The notes beneath the pieces were generated by a model. It ran no database searches and was not told where the DNA came from. It saw only the letters and a list, made by a program, of their open reading frames with translations. A stretch of DNA of 64,000 bases, from the NCBI RefSeq assembly GCF_003583405.1, contig NZ_QXEC01000003.1, positions 124,001-188,000 on the forward strand, read 5' to 3'. The translations under genes were made by a program, and so were the position numbers. The DNA comes from Micromonospora radicis. GTDB taxonomy: Bacteria > Actinomycetota > Actinomycetes > Mycobacteriales > Micromonosporaceae. Every line of letters begins with the position of its first letter. The stretch's first letter is position 1. Below are positions 16,630-25,053 of this stretch, in pieces.

Positions 16630-17780
16630 CGGTCGTCCCTTCGGGTGGCCGAGGTGGTGCCGGCGCGGGCGGGTGGGAACGTCGCGGCGGTGCGGAACCG
16701 ACCCTCGTGCTGTGTCACGGTCAGCTCGCCGCCCTCGGCGGCCAGCCGTTCGTGCAGGACGGACAGCCCACTGAGTGCGGCGGGTGCGTCGGTGGTCACG
16801 CCGTCGTTGACGATGGTGATGCCGGACTCGGCGAGCGTGATCTGCACCTGGGTCGCCTGCGCGTGGCGCAGGATGTTGGTGGTCGTCTCGCGCAGCACCT
16901 GGCCGAGCAGTTCGCTGGCGCGGGAGTCGACCTCGGCCGCACGGGTCACCCGGACCCGGATGCCGGCGGCCTCGAACAGGTTCTTCGCGTTCTCGATCTC
17001 CGCGGTGAGGTTGAGCCGCCGTTGCGCGTAGGCGAGCTCCTTGGTCTGCGCGATGGTGTCGCCGACCAGGGCGTACGTCTCCTGTAGTTCCTTCTCTGCC
17101 CGTTCGGTGTCGCGGCGCAGCAACTTCTGGGCGAGCGCGATCTTCAGCTTCACCACGTGCAGGGTGTGGCCCTGGATGTCGTGCAGGTCGCTGGCGAAGC
17201 GGACGCGTTCCCGCACGACGGCCAGTTCCGCCTCGCGTTCCCGGGTCTGTTCGAGTTCCCGGATGAGGTCGTAGAACCGCTCGCCGATCACCGTCACCAC
17301 CGTCACCACGACGGTGACCGCGGTCGGCACGACGACGTAGGTGACCAGGCTCGCGCGTACGTCGTCCGGTTGCACCAGGAGGCGGGTCGCACCGACCGCG
17401 GCAACGTAGGAGAAGAGCGCAGCCATCGTCGGTACGCGCCGCCGCCGCACCTCACGCAGGGCGAGCGAGCCCGCGGCGCAGACACCCCAGTACGCGTTGG
17501 GGCTGCCGGTCACCAGCACCCCGAGCGGCCACACCGCCGCCGCGACGATCACGCAGGGTAGGGCGACGCGCGCGAGGTCGTCGGCGGTCCACCGTTCGAA
17601 GGCCACCACGGCCGCCACGACGCCCGGCGCCAGGACGAGAACGTGCCACCAGGTACGCGAGTCGACGTACAGCAGGAGCAGCGCGGCGATCACCACAGGC
17701 GGGAACGACGTGGCGAGGTTGAGCCGGCGCAGGCGTCCCCGGGTCGACTCGGTGAAGCGCGGCGATCCTGCGGTCACCAT
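16626..17780 (-). CDS. DesK-type sensor histidine kinase
   Basis: A 384-aa membrane kinase. About five hydrophobic segments occupy residues 20-160. They are followed by a coiled region and the HisKA_3 dimerisation box FASDLHDIQGHTLHVV with the phospho-acceptor histidine. A short ATPase domain follows (ETTTNILRHAQA, ITIVNDG), then the G-box. ATG start at 17780. The divergent intergenic region to the ABC gene contains a palindrome, listed separately. Confidence 0.92.
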   Translation of the reverse strand: MVTAGSPRFTESTRGRLRRLNLATSFPPVVIAALLLLYVDSRTWWHVLVLAPGVVAAVVAFERWTADDLARVALPCVIVAAAVWPLGVLVTGSPNAYWGVCAAGSLALREVRRRRVPTMAALFSYVAAVGATRLLVQPDDVRASLVTYVVVPTAVTVVVTVVTVIGERFYDLIRELEQTREREAELAVVRERVRFASDLHDIQGHTLHVVKLKIALAQKLLRRDTERAEKELQETYALVGDTIAQTKELAYAQRRLNLTAEIENAKNLFEAAGIRVRVTRAAEVDSRASELLGQVLRETTTNILRHAQATQVQITLAESGITIVNDGVTTDAPAALSGLSVLHERLAAEGGELTVTQHEGRFRTAATFPPARAGTTSATRRDDR

Positions 17781-17811
17781 CCCAGTATCCGGCAGCGACC
17801 GGCCACGACCA

Positions 17812-17826
17812 GTGACACCACGTCAC
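17812..17826. promoter_or_regulatory. GTGAC-N5-GTCAC palindrome in divergent promoter region
   Basis: A perfect inverted repeat with 5-nt arms and 5-nt spacer lies in the 104-bp gap between the kinase and the ABC ATPase. A related GTGACA stands at about 17835. It is a candidate response-regulator binding site controlling both directions. Confidence 0.45.
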
Positions 17827-17884
17827 ATGCGGTCGTGACATGGTCGCACTGCCGGGTGCCGACGATCGTTGCTGTCATGGGTGC

Positions 17885-18766
17885 ATGTCCACCACACCAG
17901 TCATCGAAGTCGAACGGCTGAACCTCACCTACGGTGACTTCCACGCCGTCAAGGATCTCTCTTTCCAGGTACGACGCGGGGAGCTCTACGCGCTGCTCGG
18001 CACCAACGGGGCCGGCAAGACCTCGACGCTGGAGGTCGTCGAGGGGCACCGCCGTCCCACCTCCGGTAGCGTCCGCGTCTTCGGGCACGGCCCCGACGAC
18101 CGACGCGTGGTACGTCCCCGGATGGGCGTGATGCTCCAGGAGAGCGGATTCTCCCCGGATCTCACCGTCCGGGAGTCCGTCCGTCTGGTCGGGCGACTCA
18201 CCCGCCGTACCGACGACGTCGACCGGGTGCTCGATCTCGTCGACCTCACCGGCCGGGCCGGGCGGCGGGTGTCCCAGCTGTCCGGCGGGGAGAAGCGCCG
18301 GCTGGACTTCGCCACCGCCGTGTACGGCACCCCGGAGCTGATCTTCCTGGACGAGCCGACCACCGGTCTGGACATCCAGTCCCGCGACGCCGTGTGGGCG
18401 ACCGTGGATCGGATGCGGGAGAACGGCGCCACCATCGTGCTCACCACGCACTACCTGGAGGAGGCCCAGCAGCGCGCCGACCGGATCGGGCTGATGCACC
18501 AGGGCAGCCTGCACCGCGAGGGCACCGTTTCCGAACTGACCCGTGCCCTGCCGGCGGCCATCCGCTTCGCCGTGCCGGCGTCGGCGCCGACCCTGCCGTT
18601 GCAGGCCGTCGCCGACTCCGCCGGCAAGGTACTGGTCGAGACCTTCGCCCTGCAGAAGGACCTGCACGTGCTGCTCGGGTGGGCCCAGGAGCACGCCGTC
18701 GAACTGCGGGACCTGCAGGCCGGGCCGACCCGGCTCGACGACGTGTTCCGCGCCCTCAACAGCTGA
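17885..18766 (+). CDS. ABC exporter ATP-binding protein (drug-export type)
   Basis: A 293-aa cytoplasmic ATPase of the DrrA/CcmA type. Walker A is LGTNGAGKTSTL, signature LSGGEKRRLDFA, Walker B LIFLDEPTTGLD, switch histidine in LTTHYLEEA. The C-terminal part holds the usual regulatory tail. A downstream permease completes a half-size exporter. It faces the two-component genes across a shared promoter region. Confidence 0.92.
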   Translation: MSTTPVIEVERLNLTYGDFHAVKDLSFQVRRGELYALLGTNGAGKTSTLEVVEGHRRPTSGSVRVFGHGPDDRRVVRPRMGVMLQESGFSPDLTVRESVRLVGRLTRRTDDVDRVLDLVDLTGRAGRRVSQLSGGEKRRLDFATAVYGTPELIFLDEPTTGLDIQSRDAVWATVDRMRENGATIVLTTHYLEEAQQRADRIGLMHQGSLHREGTVSELTRALPAAIRFAVPASAPTLPLQAVADSAGKVLVETFALQKDLHVLLGWAQEHAVELRDLQAGPTRLDDVFRALNS

Positions 18767-18797
18767 TCCATCCCATTCGACAGGAGTTGCGTCACCG

Positions 18798-19517
18798 ATG
18801 TTGTCCATCGCGTTCAGCGAGCTGATCCAGATCTTCCGCAACCGGCTGGTGCTGATCACCAGCCTCGTCGTCCCGTTCGCGATCTGCCTGTTCTTCGTCC
18901 GCCAGCACGAGACCTTCGCCGCCGTCGGCAGCCTCGGCTACATCGCGGCGATCGTGATGTTCACCGTGGCCGCGTTCGGGCTCTACGCCACCGCCGTCAC
19001 CACCCTGGCCTCACGGCGGCAGAACCTCTTCCTCAAGCGGTTGCGCTCCACCGCCGAGGGTGACGTCGGTATCCTCACCGGCCTGCTGCTGCCCGTCGTC
19101 GTCCTCGCCGTGGTGCAGGTGACCGCGATCCTGATCGCGCTGGCCGTCGTCGCCGGCGAGCCCTCGAACATCCTGCTGCTCGTGGTGGCGACCATCGCCA
19201 CCCTGGCGATGATGGTCGGTCTGGCCCTGGCCACCGCGGGACTGACGAACTCACCCGAGCACGCCCAGGTCACCACCCTTCCGGTCACCCTGGGGGTGAT
19301 CGCCGTGGCAAGCTGGGTGGGGATCACCGGCACGGCGGACCTCGCCTGGCTCAAGCGGCTGCTGCCCGGCGGCGCGGCGACGGAGCTGACCGTGAACGCC
19401 TGGAACGGTGGCGTCGCCGTGGCCGACTCCCTGCTCCTGCTCGCGCCCACCCTGGCCTGGGTCGCCGTCGCCGTCGCCCTCGCCACCCGCCTCTTCCGTT
19501 GGGAGCCGCGCCGATGA
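18798..19517 (+). CDS. ABC-2 type permease
   Basis: A 239-aa membrane protein with six predicted hydrophobic segments (about 18-36, 48-70, 95-125, 130-152, 162-178, 212-230) that matches an ABC-2 exporter subunit. The short cytosolic loop RRQNLFLKRLRST after the second segment is typical. The start ATG 18798 follows CAGGAG. It ends with TGA overlapping the ATG of the GPP34 gene. Confidence 0.88.
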   Translation: MLSIAFSELIQIFRNRLVLITSLVVPFAICLFFVRQHETFAAVGSLGYIAAIVMFTVAAFGLYATAVTTLASRRQNLFLKRLRSTAEGDVGILTGLLLPVVVLAVVQVTAILIALAVVAGEPSNILLLVVATIATLAMMVGLALATAGLTNSPEHAQVTTLPVTLGVIAVASWVGITGTADLAWLKRLLPGGAATELTVNAWNGGVAVADSLLLLAPTLAWVAVAVALATRLFRWEPRR

Positions 19518-20200
19518 CCACCGAATCCGGAGAAGGGTCGGACACCGCGACCCTGGCCGAAGCTCTCCTGCTGCTGTTGTTCCAGCCCGGCTCCGGCACC
19601 ATCGCGGGAGAGAACACCCTCTTCTACGTCCTGGCCGGAGCCGTGCTCGCCGACCTCGCGCTCGACGAGCACCTGGACACCACGAGCCCGGGGCGGGTCG
19701 GTGCCGTCCCGGGCCGGGCACCGTCGGACGACCTTCTGCGTCCGGCCTGGGACTACCTGTCGGAGAAGCCCCGGATGGTGCAGACGGTGCTGGCGGCGAT
19801 CGGCCCCGGCCTGCGTGAGCCGGTGTTGGCGAGGCTCGTCGTCCGCGGCGATCTGGACCAGGAGCCGCGGAAGGTGCTCGGCCTGTTCCGTACGACGGTG
19901 CTTCGGGAAGGCCGGACCGGACGACGAGCGCGGCTGCTCGCCGACGTCCGGCAGGTTCTCGTGGCCGGCACGCAGCCGACGCCCCGGGTCGCCGCGCTGG
20001 CGGCGCTGCTCTCGGCGAGCGGGACGCTCCCGCAGTTTGATCGGGAGATCCCCTGGACGTCGTCGGTCATCAACCGGGCCAAGCAACTCGAGCAGGGGGA
20101 CTGGGGTGCCGAGGCCACGGCGCAGGCGGTGACCCGCACCGTGACGGCCACCGTGGTCACCAGCGCCATCGCGGCCATCACGGTGCCTCCGCGAAGCTGA
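19514..20200 (+). CDS. GPP34 (GOLPH3-like) family protein
   Basis: A 228-aa protein of the GPP34/Vps74 fold, an all-helical family that in eukaryotes binds PI4P at the Golgi and is widespread with unknown role in actinomycetes. The motif LAEALLLLLFQPGSG at the start, LAGAVLADLAL, and the C-terminal IAAITVPPRS are seen. It overlaps the permease stop (ATGA), so it is co-translated with the exporter. Confidence 0.8.
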   Translation: MTTESGEGSDTATLAEALLLLLFQPGSGTIAGENTLFYVLAGAVLADLALDEHLDTTSPGRVGAVPGRAPSDDLLRPAWDYLSEKPRMVQTVLAAIGPGLREPVLARLVVRGDLDQEPRKVLGLFRTTVLREGRTGRRARLLADVRQVLVAGTQPTPRVAALAALLSASGTLPQFDREIPWTSSVINRAKQLEQGDWGAEATAQAVTRTVTATVVTSAIAAITVPPRS

Positions 20201-20294
20201 CCCGCGCCGACGAGCCGCTGCCGAACACGCACAGCGACAGTGGGTCGCGCCGGAGACCGAGGTCTACCGCACCCGCCGGGACCGGCGCACGACC

Positions 20295-20339
20295 GCCGAC
20301 CGGCACCCATCCCAGGCCGCCGACCGGCGTCCATCCCAG
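20295..20339 (+). repeat. Tandem 21-nt direct repeat in a leader
   Basis: Units 20295-20315 and 20319-20339 are 19/21 identical and sit directly before the ribosome site of the SRPBCC gene. They are probably a local duplication; a regulatory role is unproven. Confidence 0.5.
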
Positions 20340-20350
20340 AAGGAGACCGC

Positions 20351-20830
20351 ATGAGCCCGACACCCACCGGCCGACTGTTCGGTGACGACCTCGTGCTGAC
20401 CCGCACCTTCCCCGCTTCCCCGGCCGACGTCTGGGCGAGCCTCACCGACCCGGCACGCACGGCGCGCTGGTTCGGTCCGTGGCAGGGCAAGGCCGCGCCG
20501 GGGCGCACGATCAAGGTCCAGATGGCGTACGAGGAGGGCAAGCCCTGGATGGACCTGACCATCGACGTCTGCGAACCGCCGCACCGGCTGGCGGTCTCCG
20601 CCCGGGACGAGCACGGCAGTTGGCACCTGGACGTGACGCTCACCGAGCGCGCGGGCGGCACCGAACTGCGGTTCACCCAGCATCTGACCGGCACGGAGGG
20701 CATCGGGGAGGTCGGACCGGGCTGGGAGTACTACCTGGATGCGTTGGTGGCCGCATACGCCGACCTGCCCGCGCCGACGTTCGACGACTACTACCCGGCG
20801 ATGAAGGAGCACTTCGAGGCGCAGCGATAG
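20351..20830 (+). CDS. SRPBCC / AHSA1-type protein
   Basis: A 159-aa START-like hydrophobic-ligand-binding protein of the Aha1-C family. Motifs are LTRTFPASPADVWASLTDPARTARWFGPW, CEPPHRLAVS and the C-terminal helix PGWEYYLDALVAAYADL. Such proteins often pair with ArsR regulators, but none is adjacent. AAGGAG precedes ATG 20351. Confidence 0.85.
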   Translation: MSPTPTGRLFGDDLVLTRTFPASPADVWASLTDPARTARWFGPWQGKAAPGRTIKVQMAYEEGKPWMDLTIDVCEPPHRLAVSARDEHGSWHLDVTLTERAGGTELRFTQHLTGTEGIGEVGPGWEYYLDALVAAYADLPAPTFDDYYPAMKEHFEAQR

Positions 20831-20886
20831 CCACGCAAGAACCGGTACCGGTCGACGAGCCGGCTGCACCGTCGGTCCCGGGTGTG

Positions 20887-21201
20887 ATGATGGGCGTCGT
20901 GATCGTGAGGTTCGACAGCGAGTTGTGGCTCTGGGCCGCCCGGCGTAACGAGAGCTGGACGTTCGTGAGCCTGCCGGTCGAGGTGTCCGAGGAGATCCGC
21001 GACCGCTGCGGCGGGGCACGTCGGGGTTTCGGTTCGGTGCGGGTCCGGGCCACCATCGGTGGCAGCAGGTGGACGACGTCGATCTTCCCCGACAGCACGC
21101 GGGGCTGCTACGTGCTGCCGGTGAAACGTGCCGTCCGCAGTGCCGAGGCCCTCGACGCGGGCGACACCGCCGCCGTCACCGTCGAGCTGATCGACACCTG
21201 A
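20887..21201 (+). CDS. DUF1905 family protein
   Basis: About 104 aa; a small beta-barrel-like DUF1905 protein with FDSELWLWAARRNESWTFVSLP, RGFGSVRVRATIGG and YVLPVKRAVR, the conserved core of the family. Function is unknown. The exact start is uncertain: GTG 20884, ATG 20887 or 20890 are all possible. It lies 56 bp after the SRPBCC gene. Confidence 0.78.
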   Translation: MMGVVIVRFDSELWLWAARRNESWTFVSLPVEVSEEIRDRCGGARRGFGSVRVRATIGGSRWTTSIFPDSTRGCYVLPVKRAVRSAEALDAGDTAAVTVELIDT

Positions 21202-21303
21202 CCTGTGCAGGAGCACGGCACGGTGGGCCTGCGTACGGTCGCCCGACCGGCTACCGGGAACTGCTTCAGACGGACGTCGGTCAGCTCGTTCCCTACCCGC
21301 CAC

Positions 21304-21450
21304 CTATCCGGTGATCGCCGGCCAGGCGTAGGCCAGCAGGGCGCACGCCGCGCCGAGCAGCGCGAGCGAGACACCCCGGGTGCGGAGGGGAAGCGCGGCG
21401 AGCACAAGCAGGATGACCGCGACGAGATAGAGGAACGCCTGTACCGACAC
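21304..21450 (-). CDS. Small membrane protein, two helices
   Basis: A 48-aa protein that is almost entirely two hydrophobic helices joined by LRTRG. Start GTG 21450 behind AGGAG. Similar tiny integral membrane proteins are frequent in actinomycetes; function is unknown. Confidence 0.65.
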   Translation of the reverse strand: MSVQAFLYLVAVILLVLAALPLRTRGVSLALLGAACALLAYAWPAITG

Positions 21451-21633
21451 GGCAGTCTCCTTCACTGGTTGACTGATGGGCGGTGTGCTCTCTACCCCCA
21501 CCGATCCGGTCCCGAAACCCACGCCTGCGCGGGCCTACCGCTGGCGGTTCCAGTGCCGTAGCGGTCGCGCCGGCAGGTCGCCGCCCCGACGTCTACTGGG
21601 TCACTCCGGCGCCACTCACGGCCGGAACCTCCG

Positions 21634-22899
21634 GTGCGACTCCGTAGCCTCATGCTGGTGACATCGGTACGGGAAGCGATCAGGGCGGTTCTCGCCGGGA
21701 CGGTCGAGTACGAGTCGGCGCTGGACGCGCTGACCGTCCGACCGGCGGCCGAGGTCGACCCGGAGCTGGTGGCCGCGCGGGACGAGGCGTGCGCGCGGCT
21801 GTGGCGGGGTGGGTGGCAGCCGGCCGAGTTGCACCGGGTGGTCGCCCGACGGGGCCGGCCGCACCAGGCCGCCCTGGTGACCGACGCGGTCGCCGCACAC
21901 CTGCGACGGTTTCCCCGGGCCACGGTCGACGGGCGGTGGCTGGCGCAGGCGGACACCCTCGACGCGCGGGTCTGGTGGCGCGGCGACACCACGTACGTCG
22001 AGGAACTCGCGGCCCGCTGGCGGCTGGACCGGGTGGCCGTACTCGATCTGGTGTTGGGCCTGCTCACCATCCTGGCCGCGGTCCCGCCGATCGAGGTCCT
22101 CGTTCCCCCGCCGGGGGCCGCCGCCGCGCCGGCCGGCGGGTCGGGTGCCGACGGGTCGGCCCGGATCGACGCCCGGCTGCTGGACCGGGTACGCGCCCTG
22201 CTCGCCAAGGCGGAGTCGACGAACTTCCCGGCCGAGGCGGAGGCGTACACCGCCAAGGCTCAGGAGTTGGTGACCCGGCACAGCCTCGACGAGGCGCTGC
22301 TGGCCGCCCGGGGCGGTGACGCGATGCCGGTGGTGCCGTACGCGCGGCGGATCGGCGTGGACCACCCGTACGAGCGGGAGAAGGCGTCCCTGCTCGACGC
22401 GGTCGCGCAGGCGAACCGCTGCCACACGGTCTCGTCACCGGAGCTGGCGTTCAGTACGGTCTTCGGTTTCGACACCGACATCGACGCGGTCGACCTGCTC
22501 TACACCTCCCTGCTCGTGCAGGCGCACCGGGCGATGGCCCGGGCCGAACCGCCGGGAGGCAAGGCCGGTCGCCGCCGCCTGAAGGCGTTCCGACAGTCCT
22601 TCCTGGTGGCCTTCGCGGTCCGGATCGACGAACGCCTGACCGACGCCGCACAGCTCGCGTTGGCGCAGGCCACCGGCGGGGGCGACGGGAACGGGCTGAG
22701 CGACCCGGCCGACCTGCTGCCGGTGCTCGCCTCCCGCGACGAGCAGATCCGCGAGACCATGCGACGGGTCTTCCCGCACACGGTCCGGGCCCGGGCCAGC
22801 CGGGTCGACAGCCGCGAGGGATGGGAGTCCGGTCGACAGGCCGCCGACCGCGCCGCCCTGCCGACCGGCACCCCGTCCGCTCGGCACAGCACCGACTGA
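21634..22899 (+). CDS. DUF2786 domain protein
   Basis: A hypothetical protein of up to 421 aa. The DUF2786 signature LLDRVRALLAKAESTNFPAEAEAYTAKAQELVTRH lies near residues 185-220; the preceding part is helical and the C-terminal part (about 245-390) continues the family's usual extension. Function is unknown. GTG 21634 and GTG 21658 are both possible starts; no good ribosome site decides. Confidence 0.75.
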   Translation: MRLRSLMLVTSVREAIRAVLAGTVEYESALDALTVRPAAEVDPELVAARDEACARLWRGGWQPAELHRVVARRGRPHQAALVTDAVAAHLRRFPRATVDGRWLAQADTLDARVWWRGDTTYVEELAARWRLDRVAVLDLVLGLLTILAAVPPIEVLVPPPGAAAAPAGGSGADGSARIDARLLDRVRALLAKAESTNFPAEAEAYTAKAQELVTRHSLDEALLAARGGDAMPVVPYARRIGVDHPYEREKASLLDAVAQANRCHTVSSPELAFSTVFGFDTDIDAVDLLYTSLLVQAHRAMARAEPPGGKAGRRRLKAFRQSFLVAFAVRIDERLTDAAQLALAQATGGGDGNGLSDPADLLPVLASRDEQIRETMRRVFPHTVRARASRVDSREGWESGRQAADRAALPTGTPSARHSTD

Positions 22900-22902
22900 C
22901 AG

Positions 22903-23060
22903 TCACCAGGCGGCTCCCGACCCTGCTCGCCCTGCTGGTGGGCCTCGCCGTGGACGGCGTGGTCTACCTGTTCGCCACGCAGTACCTACCGCCGGCGGTG
23001 ACCACCTCGTACGACTCGCCCGGCAGGGGGTGTCGAGCGACGTCCTCGCCGTCGGTGGGT
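22903..23060 (+). pseudogene. Possible truncated membrane-protein remnant
   Basis: Directly after the DUF2786 gene the plus strand reads a hydrophobic segment (LPTLLALLVGLAVDGVVYLFA) followed by QYLPPAV, then degenerates into non-coding-like sequence. There is no acceptable start codon or ribosome site. It may be the 5' stub of a lost gene. Confidence 0.25.
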
Positions 23061-23091
23061 TCAGCTGGACGGTCGGTGGTGGGGCCGACGG

Positions 23092-24648
23092 TCAGGCGGC
23101 GGATGGGATCATGGCCTGGATCAGGTGCGGGCCTGGTTCGGCCAGGGCATGTGAGAACTGTTCGGCGAGTTCCTCGGCAGTCCTGGCGAGAGTGGCGGGC
23201 ACGCCGAAGGACTCCGCGAGCCGCACGAAGTCGATCGCCGGACTGCCCAGGTCGAACTGGGGATTGCCGTCCGGGTCACGGGCGCCGGGACGCTGGCTGT
23301 AGTACTTCCATTCCTGACGCAGGATCGCGTACGAGCGGTTGTCGAGGATCACGGTGGTCACGTTCAACCGCTCGCGTGCCTGGGTCCACAGCGCGGTGGG
23401 CGTGTACATGGCGCAACCGTCGGCGATCAGGGCCACCACCGGGCGGTCGGGCGCGGCCACGGCGGCACCGACGGCCAGCGGCATGCCATCGCCCATGGCG
23501 CCGCCGGTCTGCATGAGCACGTCGTGCCGGGGAGCACCCGCGGTGGCCGCCGCGAGCGCGGTGCCCGAGCTGACGCTCTCGTCGACGACGATCGCTGCCT
23601 CCGGTAGCAGCGCGCCGACGACGTCGCACCAGTTGTGCAGGGTGAGGGGGCCGGTGGGCAGCCGAGGGCGCCGTGGTTCGGCGACGTGGGCTGCCGTGTC
23701 GGGGGCGACCAGGTCGGCCAGTCGGGTGAGGGCGGCCACGGCGTCCTGGCCCACGTCGGCGAGCACATGGGTGGTGGCGTCCTGGGGTACCAGGCAACTG
23801 GGCTTGTCGGAGTAGGCGAAGAAGGAGACGGGCGCCTTGGTGCCCGCGGTGATGACATGCCGGACGCCGGCCAACTGTTCGAGCGCCTGGTCGGGGTAGA
23901 AGCCGAGCCGTGGGAAGCTGGGCAGACCGGCCCCGTGTTCGACCCGGTTGGAGTAGAGCTCCTGCAGGACACGGAGGCCGGTGGCGGCGGCGATACGACT
24001 CGCTGCGCAGAGGCCCGCCTCCCGCAGCGCCGGCCCTCCGATCACCAGGGCACAGTCGCCGCCGCGCGCGATCTGCGCCACCTGGTTGATCACATCGGCC
24101 GGCACCGCGGGCGCGGGCGGTGGGTCGACCGGGGTGGCCGCGGTCGCGCCGTCGGACCACGAGACGTCCGCAGACATGATCACGGTGGCGACCTGCCCGG
24201 GTGGCTCCATCACGCTGGCCAAGGTCGCGGCGGCGTCGGTCCCCGCGCCCGCGGCGCTCTCGGGGCGGCGCACGGGACCGCGTAGCCAACCGCCCAGAGC
24301 GGCGATGTCGGAGGCCAAAGGTGGGTCGACGGCGTTGTGGTAGGTCGGATGGTCGCCGACGATGTTCAGCACCGGCGAGTTCGCCCGCCGGCTGTTGTGC
24401 AGGTTGGTCAGCCCGTACGCGAAGCCGGGGCCGAGATGCAGCAAGGTCGCCGCCGGTTTGCCGGCGATGCGCGCGTATCCGTCGGCCGCACCGGTCACCA
24501 CGCCTTCGAAGAGTGCGAGCACCCCTCGTAGCTGTGGGACCGAGTCGAGCGCTCCGACGAGGTGCAGCTCGGTGGTGCCAGGGTTGGTGAAGACGACCTC
24601 GACCCCGCCTTCGGCCAGGGTACGCATCAGTGCTTCCGCCCCGTTCAC
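23092..24648 (-). CDS. ThDP-dependent enzyme, acetolactate-synthase-like
   Basis: A 518-aa thiamine-diphosphate enzyme with the three-domain order of acetolactate synthase and benzoylformate decarboxylase. The PYR domain carries catalytic Glu48 (ALFEGVVTGAADGYARI), then a central domain, then a PP domain with GGAMGDGMPLAVGAA and the ThDP/Mg motif ADG...LDN. The FAD contacts of true AHAS are not evident, so it may be a 2-oxoacid decarboxylase or carboligase. Start GTG 24648 after AGAGGGA. Orphan gene; no small subunit adjacent. Confidence 0.85.
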   Translation of the reverse strand: MNGAEALMRTLAEGGVEVVFTNPGTTELHLVGALDSVPQLRGVLALFEGVVTGAADGYARIAGKPAATLLHLGPGFAYGLTNLHNSRRANSPVLNIVGDHPTYHNAVDPPLASDIAALGGWLRGPVRRPESAAGAGTDAAATLASVMEPPGQVATVIMSADVSWSDGATAATPVDPPPAPAVPADVINQVAQIARGGDCALVIGGPALREAGLCAASRIAAATGLRVLQELYSNRVEHGAGLPSFPRLGFYPDQALEQLAGVRHVITAGTKAPVSFFAYSDKPSCLVPQDATTHVLADVGQDAVAALTRLADLVAPDTAAHVAEPRRPRLPTGPLTLHNWCDVVGALLPEAAIVVDESVSSGTALAAATAGAPRHDVLMQTGGAMGDGMPLAVGAAVAAPDRPVVALIADGCAMYTPTALWTQARERLNVTTVILDNRSYAILRQEWKYYSQRPGARDPDGNPQFDLGSPAIDFVRLAESFGVPATLARTAEELAEQFSHALAEPGPHLIQAMIPSAA

Positions 24649-25053
24649 CCTTATCCCTCTCGTCGAGCGCTCGTCGCAGAGCGTAGCGGGCGAATGCGCC
24701 GATGAAGCTGAAGAGCTCTGCAAAGTGCCACATTCGGGGAGTATCGGAAGTGCAGAGAGGACCAGAGCCCGGGCGACGAGAGCGGACCGTCTCGCCACCG
24801 GGCGCGCGCCGTCGAGCAGCCCAGTCGATCGATGGGCCCTGCCGGCCTCGACGCGATCCGCGCCATGGGCGCCGAACTCGACCGCGGGTTGGCGGCATTG
24901 CCGGAGCTTCTGAACCACAGCGGCACCGACGCACTTGCCCACCTGAGTCGAAAGTGTGTCGACCAGCCATTTGTCCTGCCCCACGATAAGAATCAGATCA
25001 ATCTATGATTGAAGTTACTCGATGCATTAGTTCCACCACCCGAGGGGGCCCGC
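24649..25053. other. Divergent intergenic region with a short frame
   Basis: The 405-bp gap between divergent genes. The only coding-like item is a 58-codon plus-strand frame (24832-25008, listed separately). The last 60 bp are AT-richer and probably contain the promoter of the secreted-protein gene. Confidence 0.5.
24832..25008 (+). CDS. Short open frame of 58 aa, doubtful
   Basis: ATG 24832 to TGA 25006-25008. The first two thirds have G/C-ending codons and a helical composition (LDAIRAMGAELDRGLAAL), the last third does not. There is no ribosome site. It could be the 3' fragment of a lost gene or chance. Confidence 0.2.
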   Translation: MGPAGLDAIRAMGAELDRGLAALPELLNHSGTDALAHLSRKCVDQPFVLPHDKNQINL

